A stretch of 16,013 nucleotides of DNA from Bacteriovoracaceae bacterium UBA4573 (GCA_002387735.1 DGKJ01000081.1:6895-22907); one strand, 5' to 3'; positions 6,610 to 15,073 are shown, counted from the first letter of the stretch. Notes: generated by a model from the sequence alone, not told the origin. Program-made: numbers and translations.

Positions 6610-9600
6610 TTAAGCAGCTTTCTTTTTATCCTGATCCTTGTTCCAACGCACTTTGTACGTAGCGGTAACCGGTACTACGGCCTTCTTTTTGCCCTTGGTT
6701 TTGTTTCGTAAACGAGTTTTATCGTCTGCGTCGTAACCCACTGGTACCAAGCCACCCGCTTTGGCCGTTAACCTTTGAACACGATCAGCGAATTCTTGAG
6801 CACTTTCGTCAGGTCGTTTGGATTGAGGTGGCAGCAGCGTCATTTCGAAAGCTGTAAATGGCACAAAGAGCTGCCAGAATAAGTCAGCGTAATAATTATT
6901 CCACAGCAACGAGTGTACGATGGGAACCGGTCGACGCAAACGTATGGCGACCGGATGAACTGGGATGCCGAGTGAAAAAAGAAAAGGATGGTAACGTAGA
7001 ACACCGGCAATTCCATTGGTCGTACAGCCCTCGGGAAAACACACCACTGGGCGGTCGGAAGTATTGACCGCTTCGTATAGCTTCGGCAGGGTATCTTTCT
7101 GCTGCACCACTACGAAACGAGCCACAAAACTAAAAAGTCGATAAAAAGCATTTTTCGAAAGTTTGTCGGCCACGACCAGTGCCGACGGCGAAACGGCCAT
7201 CCATGCAGCACCATCTAAGGTAAAAGGATGGTTCGCCACAATAATACGTGGGCCATTGTAGGGATCAAATGCCGCGCGATTATGTACGTGCACTACCATG
7301 CCAGCAAGAAAGCACGTCACCTTAAAGTACACTTGAGTGAGTCGCCGCGAAATCATAGCAAATGGTAAAAAGGTCGGAATCCACACTAACAACGCTGTAA
7401 TTCTCGCAAATACCAAAGCAATTCCGATCGGCGCATACAAGGCCACCAATGCTTGTTGCCACGACTCACCGGCGGACAACCTAGAGTATTCAAACATCGT
7501 CCGTAACGGAATAGGCGACGGCACCTTACCCACGGGTTTGGCAGAAGAGTTTCCACCACCACTCATCGCCCCCAAACAAGCAAGCTCGTTGGCTAAGGCT
7601 GCAATACTGGTGTCGCCAAAGAACTTTTCAAACGACAAGTCGATTCCGTAACGACCTTGAATGTAGGTTCCAATTTCCACCAAATGCAGTGAGTCTAACC
7701 CAATCGAAGACATCGGCTGAGTTACATCGAGAGAATCGACCGGAGCGTTCATTGCAGCCGCCAGTTTTTCGCGCAGTTCCTTTTCGATACCTGGCTGATT
7801 TTCATGAAGAACTCGCGGCAGGGCGTTCGAACTTTCGGCCTCACTATTTTTATTCGAATCATTAACAGCGTTCAGAGGTCTCTTAGGTGTTCCTGTTCCA
7901 AACAGGTCAGTCGCCACCGTGTGAAGCTCCTTGGATAAGTACGCTTGCTTGGTGGTGCTTCGTCGAATTTTTCCGCTCGAAGTTTTTGGCACACTACCTG
8001 CGCGCACCAATACAATTTCATGAATTTGTATCTCGTGATTGTGGCCTACCGCTTTGCGGATGGCCTGAAACACTGCTTCGGAATCAAGTTCTTTTAATCG
8101 TTCTGGCTCGTTTTTAATTCCCTCTCCCACAATAGAACGCTTAGCCGTAGGGGAGAAGCGGCGCTCAACTTCAGAAACGACCACTAATTTTTCGTCGCCA
8201 CCTACATCGATTGCAAACGCGGCACTGCAACCAGGCCGAACTGAGTGGGTCGCTTGCTCTACGGTCCGTTCGATGTCTTGGGGATAGTGATTACGTCCGC
8301 GAATAATTATAAGATCTTTTAATCGTCCAGTGACGTATAGCTCGCCGCTTGCCGTGATAAAACCCAAATCACCGGTTCTAAGAAACGCACCTAAACCGTG
8401 TTGATTTTTTACTCGGGCCCGAAAAGTTTTCTCCGAGCGCTCCTCTTGTTTCCAGTAGCCTTTCGCTACGCTAGCGCTAGAAACCCACACTTCGCCTATT
8501 GATCCATCAGTGCATATTTCACAAGTGTCGGGATTCACGATCAGCATTTTCTGCGCCACCGCGGACATTCCACAGCCGACCAACCGCTTACTTGAAACGT
8601 CGCCCGGAGTACTTTGATCAGGCCGTAACACAACTTTATTTTTTTCTAACTCGGCCGAGTCCACCACAACCGAAACAGCTCCGCGCCCAGGTGGAATACC
8701 TGTTACGAAAAGTGCCGATTCAGCTAAGCCATAACAGGGAAAAAAAGCTTCTTTTTTAAAACCCTGACCTTTAAACGTCTGGGAAAACGACTCGAGCACT
8801 TCGTTACGAATGGGCTCGGCACCATTAAATGCCACTTTCCATGAACTGAGGTCCAGGCTCGCCCGATCTTCCGCTGAAATTTTTCGTACACAGAGCGCAT
8901 AGGCAAAATTAGGACCGCCACTAACCGTTGCTTTGTATTTTGAGATTGCTTGCAACCAACGCAGCGGCTTTGTTAAAAAATCAATCGGTGACATTAAAAC
9001 CACTGGGAATCCAGTAAATATCGGACAAAGAATACCGCCAATCAAACCCATATCATGGTACGGCGGCAACCACACCATTCCTCGACTATCCGGAGTATAA
9101 CCAAAGCCAATTCTGATCGACTCTAGATTCGAAAGCAAATTTCCGTGCGACAACATAACGCCTTTCGGCTCGCCGGTGGATCCGGAGGTATATTGAAGAA
9201 ACGCTAGGTGATCGCGCGTAAGTTCGGTTTCGACCCAGCGATCTCCAGCAGAGTCTTCAACGCGATCGGTGGGAACCCACTTAAGGCGCCACATCGAAGG
9301 CGATAGCAAGAAAAGGGGTTTTAAACGAAGCACAATGTCCGAGGTTGCAAGAACTGCGGCGCAACCTGCGTCCTTCATAATTCCTTGAAGTTTTTTTACA
9401 GTAAGGCGAATTTGCGAAGGATTGGGTGGATAGGCCGGCACTGCTATCGCACCTGCATAAAGACAACCAAAAAATCCCGCGATGTATTCGGGCCCCGGTG
9501 CATAAAGTAAAACAACTGGTTTTCCAGTAAGACCTTTCTTTTGCAAAACCGCACCTATAGCACGCGCTCGAGCATCGAGTTCCGCATACGTTACGGGCGC

Positions 9601-9708
9601 CTCAAGAGACTCCCCGTCTAGTAAAAAATTAAATGCTAATCGGTCTGGAGTTTCGCGGGCCCGGCCTCGCAAAACATCGACTAAGCTTTTCTGTTCGGCG
9701 GCATTCAT
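6610..9708 (-). CDS. Fatty acyl-AMP ligase - acyl carrier protein - acyltransferase fusion
   Basis: A 1032-residue three-domain protein. Residues 1 to about 590 form an ANL adenylating domain: YTSGSTGEPKG (173-183), CYGLAES (325-331), RTGDLG (444-449), RLKDLIIIRGRNHYPQDIE, and the catalytic lysine in KTSSGKIRRS (Lys580). The AVPAYPP block and the insert ending RLVGCG mark it as a FAAL, which makes acyl-AMP and hands it to an ACP, rather than an acyl-CoA ligase. An ACP domain follows (about 640-715), with GLDSL and phosphopantetheine site Ser673. A hydrophobic stretch (about 753-786) precedes a PlsC/LPLAT domain with NHPFTLD (His827, Asp832) and FPEGCTTNG (891-899), closer to the LPCAT form than to FPEGTR. 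The tail is lysine-rich. AAGGAGG, inside the 3' end of the upstream pump gene, lies 9 nt before ATG 9708 and decides the start. Substrate and acceptor are unknown. Confidence 0.93.
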   Translation of the reverse strand: MNAAEQKSLVDVLRGRARETPDRLAFNFLLDGESLEAPVTYAELDARARAIGAVLQKKGLTGKPVVLLYAPGPEYIAGFFGCLYAGAIAVPAYPPNPSQIRLTVKKLQGIMKDAGCAAVLATSDIVLRLKPLFLLSPSMWRLKWVPTDRVEDSAGDRWVETELTRDHLAFLQYTSGSTGEPKGVMLSHGNLLSNLESIRIGFGYTPDSRGMVWLPPYHDMGLIGGILCPIFTGFPVVLMSPIDFLTKPLRWLQAISKYKATVSGGPNFAYALCVRKISAEDRASLDLSSWKVAFNGAEPIRNEVLESFSQTFKGQGFKKEAFFPCYGLAESALFVTGIPPGRGAVSVVVDSAELEKNKVVLRPDQSTPGDVSSKRLVGCGMSAVAQKMLIVNPDTCEICTDGSIGEVWVSSASVAKGYWKQEERSEKTFRARVKNQHGLGAFLRTGDLGFITASGELYVTGRLKDLIIIRGRNHYPQDIERTVEQATHSVRPGCSAAFAIDVGGDEKLVVVSEVERRFSPTAKRSIVGEGIKNEPERLKELDSEAVFQAIRKAVGHNHEIQIHEIVLVRAGSVPKTSSGKIRRSTTKQAYLSKELHTVATDLFGTGTPKRPLNAVNDSNKNSEAESSNALPRVLHENQPGIEKELREKLAAAMNAPVDSLDVTQPMSSIGLDSLHLVEIGTYIQGRYGIDLSFEKFFGDTSIAALANELACLGAMSGGGNSSAKPVGKVPSPIPLRTMFEYSRLSAGESWQQALVALYAPIGIALVFARITALLVWIPTFLPFAMISRRLTQVYFKVTCFLAGMVVHVHNRAAFDPYNGPRIIVANHPFTLDGAAWMAVSPSALVVADKLSKNAFYRLFSFVARFVVVQQKDTLPKLYEAVNTSDRPVVCFPEGCTTNGIAGVLRYHPFLFSLGIPVHPVAIRLRRPVPIVHSLLWNNYYADLFWQLFVPFTAFEMTLLPPQSKRPDESAQEFADRVQRLTAKAGGLVPVGYDADDKTRLRNKTKGKKKAVVPVTATYKVRWNKDQDKKKAA

Positions 9709-9709
9709 C

Positions 9710-12043
9710 TTAAGCGGCCTCCTTATGTTCAACTGATCTCTCGGTACGAATTAAAAATCTGGGTTTAAATAACAAAGCAAAAATCGGCAAAATTACTACC
9801 GCCGCTGCGCTCGAAACAACCATGGCGGTTCCAACTAACAGGCCCATAAAGAAATGTGGCTTAAATGGAGATAAGCAAAGAGTAAGATAACCAAGTGCGA
9901 CCGCAGAGGACACGAAGAAGATTCCTTTACCAGTGGTCACCAGCGTGTGGCGCGTGGAGCGAATCCAACCGGCCTCACTATAGTCGCCCGATCGCAACAG
10001 CTCTTCTCTTAACCTTGAAATAAAATAAACCGCGTAATCGGCACCGATACCAATGGCCAAGGCAGAGACAATGGCGGTTGCGACATCTAAACGTATGCCA
10101 GCGGCGCCCATGATGCCAAAGTTAACGATTACGGCGATCACAATGGGGGCAATCGCAAAGGCCCCCGCAACGGGGGATCTAAAAATGAGTCCAGTTAAAA
10201 CAAATACAGAAAAAACGATTTGTAATATATTACCAAGTTTTCCATTTACGATCACTCGATTAATTGCAGCGATATTGGCCTGGGTTCCGCTAACGCTAAA
10301 TTTGATATCTGCGGGAAAAAGTTTTGCGGCCTGCTCATTGGCTTTTGCAATTAATTTTTCAGTATACGCGGTGGAACTATTTTTGAGGAATGCAGTTATA
10401 ACAGCCTTGTCATATTGAGGAGTAACGTAAGAATCGAAATCTCCAGGATCGCCGCTCATACTGTACAAAAAGAGGTATTGGGCAATTAAATCTTGGTTCA
10501 TTGGTATATGAAATTTTTCATTTCGGCCTTCGTTCATGCCTTGATTCATTTTTTTTACGAAGTACGGCAGTCCCATTGTTTTACTTACATCCGGATCAGA
10601 CTCTAGAAATTGCATGAACTGATCTGCAGCAATCAAAACATCTGGACGTTTCAAATCATCTTCTTTGCCTTCGAGGAGAAACCAAATCGTAGCAACACCG
10701 GCGACGGTTCGCCCGATCCATTCATCTTCAACCAATACGCGCTCGTCCTCGGGCAGCATAATTTTAGGAGAGTTTTCCACTTTGATTCTAAAGGTAAATG
10801 CTAAACAGAAAATGCAAAGCACCAGGGTGGTAGTTAAAACTAATTTAAAATTTTTCTTTAGTACCAGGCGGTCACTTAACCAGGTCATTACGCGATCGAG
10901 GAGAGCATGGTCTTTGTGGCGAATCGCTTTGGGCGCCGGCATTAGACTTCGGAGCGCGGGAATAAAAGTCAATTCAATCGCAAGGGCTGCCATTACGCCC
11001 AATGCACTATAGAGACCGAAATTACGAATTGAAGGAATATCAAACAATAAAAGTGTCAAAAAACTAATCGTAGCGATTGATCCCGCCAGCACCATGACGG
11101 GACCTACCTTTTCCAACGAACGCTGCACCGCGAGTTTATTGTCTTTCACTACGTCAAACTCTTCGTAAAACCTTTTTAAAACTTGGACGGCGTGACCCGC
11201 GGCTATCGCTAGAATCAAAATTGGTGTCGGTGCGGTGATCGGGTCAAGTGTATTGAACCCCAACCAACAAAGTGCACCTGTGGACCAGACGACTGAAAGC
11301 AGTGCAGTTACAAGCGGCAACACTAACCCTTGAAAACTCCGAAATGCTTCGAAGTGGACAAGCCCAATAACAACGATGGCTATCAAAAAATAGAGCGCAA
11401 TTTTTTCACTATATTTTTCGAGCGCCGACATTATTATTGGCGCGCCATTCATGCCGTACTCTATATTCGGCAGTAGGTGTCGTTCGACAATTTCACGAAT
11501 GTGTTTTTCGTTCTGTTGATAGTGCGGATCGCCTTCGGGTTTGTAATCCATAACGATTGCGCTCGCGCGCCGATCGTCGGTAATAAGAACTCTCTCATAA
11601 ACCTTATTGCGTTTAATCGCTTCGTCTAGTTCCCGTACTGAACCCGTAAAATCACTTAACGGTTTTACGTCCAACCCGTCGGCCACTCCCCGAATGTCTT
11701 TTACCTTACGGGCCGTTAGCGAAAGTATGTTCGCACTGGAGGCTCCAGGAATAGTTCCGAGTTCACTGGTAATTTTCTCCAACATTAATAAGAAATCGCG
11801 TTCGAGTACGCTGCCTTCTTTTTTTCGAAAAGCGACAATAATTACGTCGCTAATTCCGAATTTGTCTTTGATTGTTTCAAACGCTCTTATGTACGAGTGG
11901 GTCGAGGGCAAATTGTTTTCTATATTGCTCTCAAGTCGAAGGCGCGGAATTCCAGCGGCTAGTCCCAAGGTAACTAGACCTACCAACACTAATACGAGAC
12001 GTGCGTGGGCTATGAGCCACCGTATAAACACACCCATCATCAT
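9710..12043 (-). CDS. MMPL/RND-superfamily exporter
   Basis: A 777-residue inner-membrane pump with the two-fold RND layout. TM1 (about 8-30) is followed by a periplasmic domain (31-210), TM2-6 (about 212-365), TM7 (about 399-420), a second periplasmic domain (421-600) and TM8-12 (about 605-760). The second half has the family's proton-relay pair in GIGADYAVYFISRLREE (Asp669-Tyr670). The matching place in the first half reads AIAAGHAVQVLKRFYEE, so the Asp-Tyr pair is replaced by Gly-His (283-284). Relatives of the MMPL/HpnN/COG1033 type export lipids or other hydrophobic compounds using proton motive force, and the neighbours make a lipid cargo likely. Three ATG codons in a row (12035-12043) make the exact start ambiguous; the ribosome site is weak (AAAAGA). 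It follows the LolA-like gene after 94 nt. Confidence 0.9.
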   Translation of the reverse strand: MMMGVFIRWLIAHARLVLVLVGLVTLGLAAGIPRLRLESNIENNLPSTHSYIRAFETIKDKFGISDVIIVAFRKKEGSVLERDFLLMLEKITSELGTIPGASSANILSLTARKVKDIRGVADGLDVKPLSDFTGSVRELDEAIKRNKVYERVLITDDRRASAIVMDYKPEGDPHYQQNEKHIREIVERHLLPNIEYGMNGAPIIMSALEKYSEKIALYFLIAIVVIGLVHFEAFRSFQGLVLPLVTALLSVVWSTGALCWLGFNTLDPITAPTPILILAIAAGHAVQVLKRFYEEFDVVKDNKLAVQRSLEKVGPVMVLAGSIATISFLTLLLFDIPSIRNFGLYSALGVMAALAIELTFIPALRSLMPAPKAIRHKDHALLDRVMTWLSDRLVLKKNFKLVLTTTLVLCIFCLAFTFRIKVENSPKIMLPEDERVLVEDEWIGRTVAGVATIWFLLEGKEDDLKRPDVLIAADQFMQFLESDPDVSKTMGLPYFVKKMNQGMNEGRNEKFHIPMNQDLIAQYLFLYSMSGDPGDFDSYVTPQYDKAVITAFLKNSSTAYTEKLIAKANEQAAKLFPADIKFSVSGTQANIAAINRVIVNGKLGNILQIVFSVFVLTGLIFRSPVAGAFAIAPIVIAVIVNFGIMGAAGIRLDVATAIVSALAIGIGADYAVYFISRLREELLRSGDYSEAGWIRSTRHTLVTTGKGIFFVSSAVALGYLTLCLSPFKPHFFMGLLVGTAMVVSSAAAVVILPIFALLFKPRFLIRTERSVEHKEAA
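9718..9724 (-). promoter_or_regulatory. Ribosome binding site of the FAAL fusion inside the pump gene end
   Basis: AAGGAGG on the minus strand, 9 nt before ATG 9708, lies in the last codons of the MMPL gene. The MMPL stop and the new ATG are separated by one base (TAAGATG), so translation of the two is likely coupled. This rules against the in-frame TTG at 9732. Confidence 0.8.
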
Positions 12044-12083
12044 ATCTTTTCGGTCGGATATTGATTTTTCTTGAGAGGCGAAT

Positions 12084-12102
12084 GAAATTCGATAGGAATT
12101 TC
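12084..12102 (-). repeat. Short inverted repeat in the leader of the exporter gene
   Basis: GAAATTC and GAATTTC form a perfect 7-bp stem around a 5-nt loop, 41 nt before the exporter start, in the only sizeable gap (94 bp) of the upstream half of the cluster. No T run follows it on either strand. It may be an operator or an mRNA hairpin; chance is possible. Confidence 0.35.
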
Positions 12103-12137
12103 AATAATTTACCTAGACACAACGGTCTAAACTGAGC

Positions 12138-12980
12138 TTACTGAGGCAGCCCTCGCTCGAGCTGCATTGTCGTCAGCAAATCATCGGAAACTGGCGACAC
12201 CACGTCGACTTTATTAAGAATTAATCGTGTTCGATGCTTGGATTGTATGTCCGTTATTTCAACATCGAACAAGAGATACTTCCCTTCTTTCGGGTCCACC
12301 AATTTGGGATTTTTTCCCAAAAAAGATTTCCACGGTCGGCCGGCTCGGTCTTTGGTTTCATAACGAACGACCATGTAGTTGTCGGCGCGAACCCATTGCC
12401 GCTTGGCACTTACTCCCCGGGTCTCGAGGATATCGCTACTCGCGGGAACTGAATCCACCACGTAGCATTTAATTTTGGAATCGTCGGGACACGGCTCCTG
12501 GCCAGATAACGTATGTTTGTATTCGGCAACTTTCGGAACAATGATATCGCCGTAGGTGAAGTCGCTTCCCACAAAATTTTCCGTTTTGCCGCTTCCAGGA
12601 AGCCTCCGATTCTTCTTTAATGCCGGTAGATATATCCAAACTTTGTCGCCATCGGCCTGGTCTTCGTCAATTAAAACCGCAGTATTTTTAATATCGTTGG
12701 GTAAATCAAATACGGTTAGCCCGCGGCTATCAAGGCCGTTGGGTTTTAACTTTGAAACGCCTCGCTGTTGGCGCACGCGTTTTTCGCCCTTACTCGAAAT
12801 TAGCTCCATGGTTGCAGTCACACGAGATTGCTTTAGACGAGTGGCCTTAAAGTTGTGTTCCATTATTTGGGTCCCACTCATTGCCACTGAGGAAGTATTT
12901 TCTACCGCACTCGCTCGATAGGAAACGAGACATCCAAAGCTAAGCAGAACTGACCAAAGAATTCTGTACATTGACGTCAT
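12138..12980 (-). CDS. LolA-like outer-membrane lipoprotein-sorting protein partner of the exporter
   Basis: A 280-residue exported protein with signal peptide MTSMYRILWSVLLSFGCLVS, cleavage probably after YRASA (about Ala25). The central block, DGDKVWIYLPALKKNRRLPG then GKTENFVGSDFTYGDI, is the signature of the LolA-like (PF17131-type) proteins regularly encoded beside MMPL/RND exporters. In these the half-open beta barrel is thought to carry lipid through the periplasm. Two cysteines (in PCPDDSKIKCY) could form a disulfide. The gene overlaps the phosphopantetheinyl transferase gene by four bases (ATGA) and has AAGGA 6 nt upstream, showing translational coupling. Together with the downstream pump it suggests a dedicated lipid export route. 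The family call is made by motif recognition; the exact cargo is unknown. Confidence 0.85.
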   Translation of the reverse strand: MTSMYRILWSVLLSFGCLVSYRASAVENTSSVAMSGTQIMEHNFKATRLKQSRVTATMELISSKGEKRVRQQRGVSKLKPNGLDSRGLTVFDLPNDIKNTAVLIDEDQADGDKVWIYLPALKKNRRLPGSGKTENFVGSDFTYGDIIVPKVAEYKHTLSGQEPCPDDSKIKCYVVDSVPASSDILETRGVSAKRQWVRADNYMVVRYETKDRAGRPWKSFLGKNPKLVDPKEGKYLLFDVEITDIQSKHRTRLILNKVDVVSPVSDDLLTTMQLERGLPQ

Positions 12981-13702
12981 GGGTTATCCTTTTGTTTGTT
13001 GCCACAAATAAAACTGACTGCGCCAACATAGGTTTTGGGTAATTTCAGCGCTAAACTTTCAATAATTAAATCGCCAAAACGCTCATCAGGAATTTCTACA
13101 CGACGAGCAAATGAAAGGGGATCAGCCTTCGAGCCAGTCCATACTTCGAAATTTTTTACTGGTATCGTAAGGCCACAGCCGAGCGCTTTAACGATAGATT
13201 CTTTTCGAGTCCAAATTTGAAGCAAAACCTCGTGGCGCATTTTCAAAGGTAGCGATCGAAAAATTTTTAATTTTCTTTTCGAAATAATGCGTTGGGCGAT
13301 ACGGTCCGGGTTATTTAATTTTCGGACAAATTCGATATCAGCTCCAACCGGCAGCAGGCCGAAACAAAATAACACCATGCTTTTCGAATGAGACACATTA
13401 AAGTGAAACGGTTCTTTGAGACTGATTCCGGTCATTACCGCATCTAGCTGGGGTTTTCCGTGGGGTCCGTATGCAAAAACAATCGCATTCGTTTTAATAC
13501 CGATTTTTTTTGCAATTAAAGTTCTCAATAAGGCTCGAGACACAATAAACCGCTCTCGCACGTTCTTGATCGTAAAACGATCAGCCCGACTTCTTTCGTC
13601 TACCGATAAAGTGGAATAATATTTGTCTACGAACTTCAGATGATCTTTGAGTTTCACCATGCGGATTTCTGGTTTGGTGCGTGCGCGACAATTTTTCAAC
13701 AT
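12977..13702 (-). CDS. Sfp-type 4'-phosphopantetheinyl transferase
   Basis: A 241-residue enzyme that moves the phosphopantetheine arm of CoA to a serine of a carrier protein. All Sfp-family motifs are visible: YGPHGKP (78-84), FNVSHS (101-106), the metal-binding GADIE (120-124) and WTRKESIVKALGCGL (164-178), with Glu168 and Lys172 as expected. Length matches Sfp/Gsp (about 225-245 aa). It is the first gene of the cluster and is coupled by an ATGA overlap to the LolA-like gene. Its obvious client is Ser673 of the ACP domain in the FAAL fusion three genes on. The start is unsure: ATG 13702 has GGAG only 2 nt upstream, and an in-frame ATG 14 codons later would still leave all motifs. Confidence 0.92.
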   Translation of the reverse strand: MLKNCRARTKPEIRMVKLKDHLKFVDKYYSTLSVDERSRADRFTIKNVRERFIVSRALLRTLIAKKIGIKTNAIVFAYGPHGKPQLDAVMTGISLKEPFHFNVSHSKSMVLFCFGLLPVGADIEFVRKLNNPDRIAQRIISKRKLKIFRSLPLKMRHEVLLQIWTRKESIVKALGCGLTIPVKNFEVWTGSKADPLSFARRVEIPDERFGDLIIESLALKLPKTYVGAVSFICGNKQKDNP

Positions 13703-13936
13703 GACTCCATTTTAGGCTCGATCAATTCAAAGGGGAATCCAATCTTAATGACGTTGGTTCATTGTGATGGGTTGCGTCAATGAAAAATTTACCCACAACC
13801 TTAGTCTATCTGCTTTTGCCTCTGCTTCTTACTCGCGGAACAGAGCCCCTCTCGAGCCATCGACGCCTTGCGCGAAAGAAGACAAATCCGCTGATTTTAG
13901 TTTTACGCTAAGGAACGACCGTGCTACTCGGGCGCA
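13703..13936. other. Divergent intergenic region between the lipid cluster and the DUF2236 gene
   Basis: This 234-bp region must hold promoters for the minus-strand cluster and for the plus-strand gene at 13937. I could not pick out a convincing -35/-10 pair, repeat or operator. AAGGA near 13912 is too far from the ATG at 13937 to serve as its ribosome site. Short open frames across it have no coding signs. Confidence 0.5.
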
Positions 13937-15058
13937 ATGCAATCAAAAAAATTTCTGTCGGTTTTCGCGTTTTTGGTTATGCCATTTGTCGGCCATGCTT
14001 CTGTCCACGAAGTTTCTTGTCTTGACCTAATTTTTAGCTCCACCCACGACGCCAAACGTGTCGACCAAAACGATGTTCAAACTAATATAGAAAAAATTCT
14101 CGAACGCCGCTTGGGAGTTCCAAACTCCCACGGTTTTTTCGGTCCTAGTTCAATGATGTGGGAACTTAATCGAATCCCCTTTTTAATGCTCTTTGCGGCG
14201 CCAGAACTCTACATGCAACTTGCACACCCTCCAAGCGCCCAGGGCGTGGTCGATTATTCTCAAAGACTTAAAAAAGACCCAATTCGCCGTTTTCAGAGTA
14301 CATTTTTTGATATTTGGGGAATTGTATTCGGAACGGTCGAAGAAGCGTCAATGCTGGCGTTACGACTAAGCCGCATTCACGGAAAAATCACCGGCACTCT
14401 TCCCACCGACGCAGGCTCATACAAAGCGGGTTATCAATACAGCGCCAACGATCCTTTTGCGTTGTTGTGGATTCACGCAACTCATTGGTACGCGGTACTC
14501 CGCACCTACGAAGTGTTTGTACGAACACTCACAGATGCGGAGAGAAACGTTTACATTGGCGAGACAAAAATTTTTGCCATGCTGTTGGGTATTCCGGAAA
14601 ACATGATCCCGTCCAACTGGAGTGAATTCAAAACCTACTTCGACACCATGGTAAGTTCACCCGAACTCACCTATTCGCGCGATGCACGCGCGCTCGAGCA
14701 ACATTTCCGGGTCATGAGTCGCGAAGTCGAACGTAAAAACCCCGCAGTTTGGATTGCACGAAAGTATTCTGATGCGATTACGGCCAGCACGTTGCCAAAA
14801 AAACTGGCGGAGCAATTCGACTTTGAGCGATCCCGAACCAAAAATGCTTTGTACGTAGCGGCTTTGAGCGCGCTTCGTTTTTCATACCCTTTGATTCCTA
14901 GATGGGGCGGCGAACTTCCCCTCTATCGCATGGCAATGGCGCGAGCACGTGGCGCGGCCCCTGACCCTAAGGACGAACTACTTTACAAAGCTTTCATGGG
15001 CAGAGCCAATTTTTATCAGTTTGCCCAGGAAGCGGCGAAAATAGCATTAAAGCGATAG
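13937..15058 (+). CDS. Secreted DUF2236 (MpaB/Lcp-type oxygenase family) protein
   Basis: A 373-residue protein with a signal peptide (KKFLSVFAFLVMPFVGHA, likely cut after Ala21). Residues about 70-300 match the DUF2236 / MPAB-Lcp catalytic family by eye: LYMQLAHPPSAQGVVDYS (91-108), DPIRRFQST (114-122), VFGTVEEA (130-137), RIHGKITG (146-153) and YSANDPFALLWIHATHWYAV (168-187). Histidines 97, 148, 180 and 183 are candidates for haem or metal ligands; the family includes latex-clearing protein and the fungal oxygenase MpaB, which cleave isoprenoid chains. Most relatives I know of are cytoplasmic or membrane-bound, so the signal peptide is notable. It is divergent from the lipid cluster and might act on a lipid in the envelope (inference). 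The start ATG has a weak ribosome site, but a stop lies upstream in frame with no other start codon between. Confidence 0.82.
   Translation: MQSKKFLSVFAFLVMPFVGHASVHEVSCLDLIFSSTHDAKRVDQNDVQTNIEKILERRLGVPNSHGFFGPSSMMWELNRIPFLMLFAAPELYMQLAHPPSAQGVVDYSQRLKKDPIRRFQSTFFDIWGIVFGTVEEASMLALRLSRIHGKITGTLPTDAGSYKAGYQYSANDPFALLWIHATHWYAVLRTYEVFVRTLTDAERNVYIGETKIFAMLLGIPENMIPSNWSEFKTYFDTMVSSPELTYSRDARALEQHFRVMSREVERKNPAVWIARKYSDAITASTLPKKLAEQFDFERSRTKNALYVAALSALRFSYPLIPRWGGELPLYRMAMARARGAAPDPKDELLYKAFMGRANFYQFAQEAAKIALKR
14112..14139 (+). terminator. Terminator-like hairpin inside the DUF2236 gene
   Basis: TGGGAGTT (14112-14119) and AACTCCCA (14123-14130) form a perfect 8-bp stem with a 3-nt loop. Six T residues follow at 14134-14139 after CGG. 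It has the form of a weak intrinsic terminator, about 60 codons into the gene, where it encodes LGVPNS then HGFF. It may be chance or a premature termination/pausing site. Confidence 0.35.
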
Positions 15059-15073
15059 TTCAATTACCGATAC

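Noticed and set aside
6928..6954. Separated arms CCGGTCG and CGACCGG inside the FAAL fusion gene, resembling half-sites of the palindrome
   Set aside because: The spacer is 13 nt instead of the compact core, and the left arm lacks the full GGTCGCC. It is best seen as chance within a coding region.
12114..12129. Inverted repeat TAGAC/GTCTA between the LolA-like and exporter genes
   Set aside because: A five-base stem with no T run; too short to support as terminator or operator.
13764..14030. Open frame of 88 codons across the region before and into the DUF2236 gene
   Set aside because: It overlaps the signal peptide of the DUF2236 gene in another frame, has a low-complexity Ser/Ala/Cys-rich product and no ribosome site.
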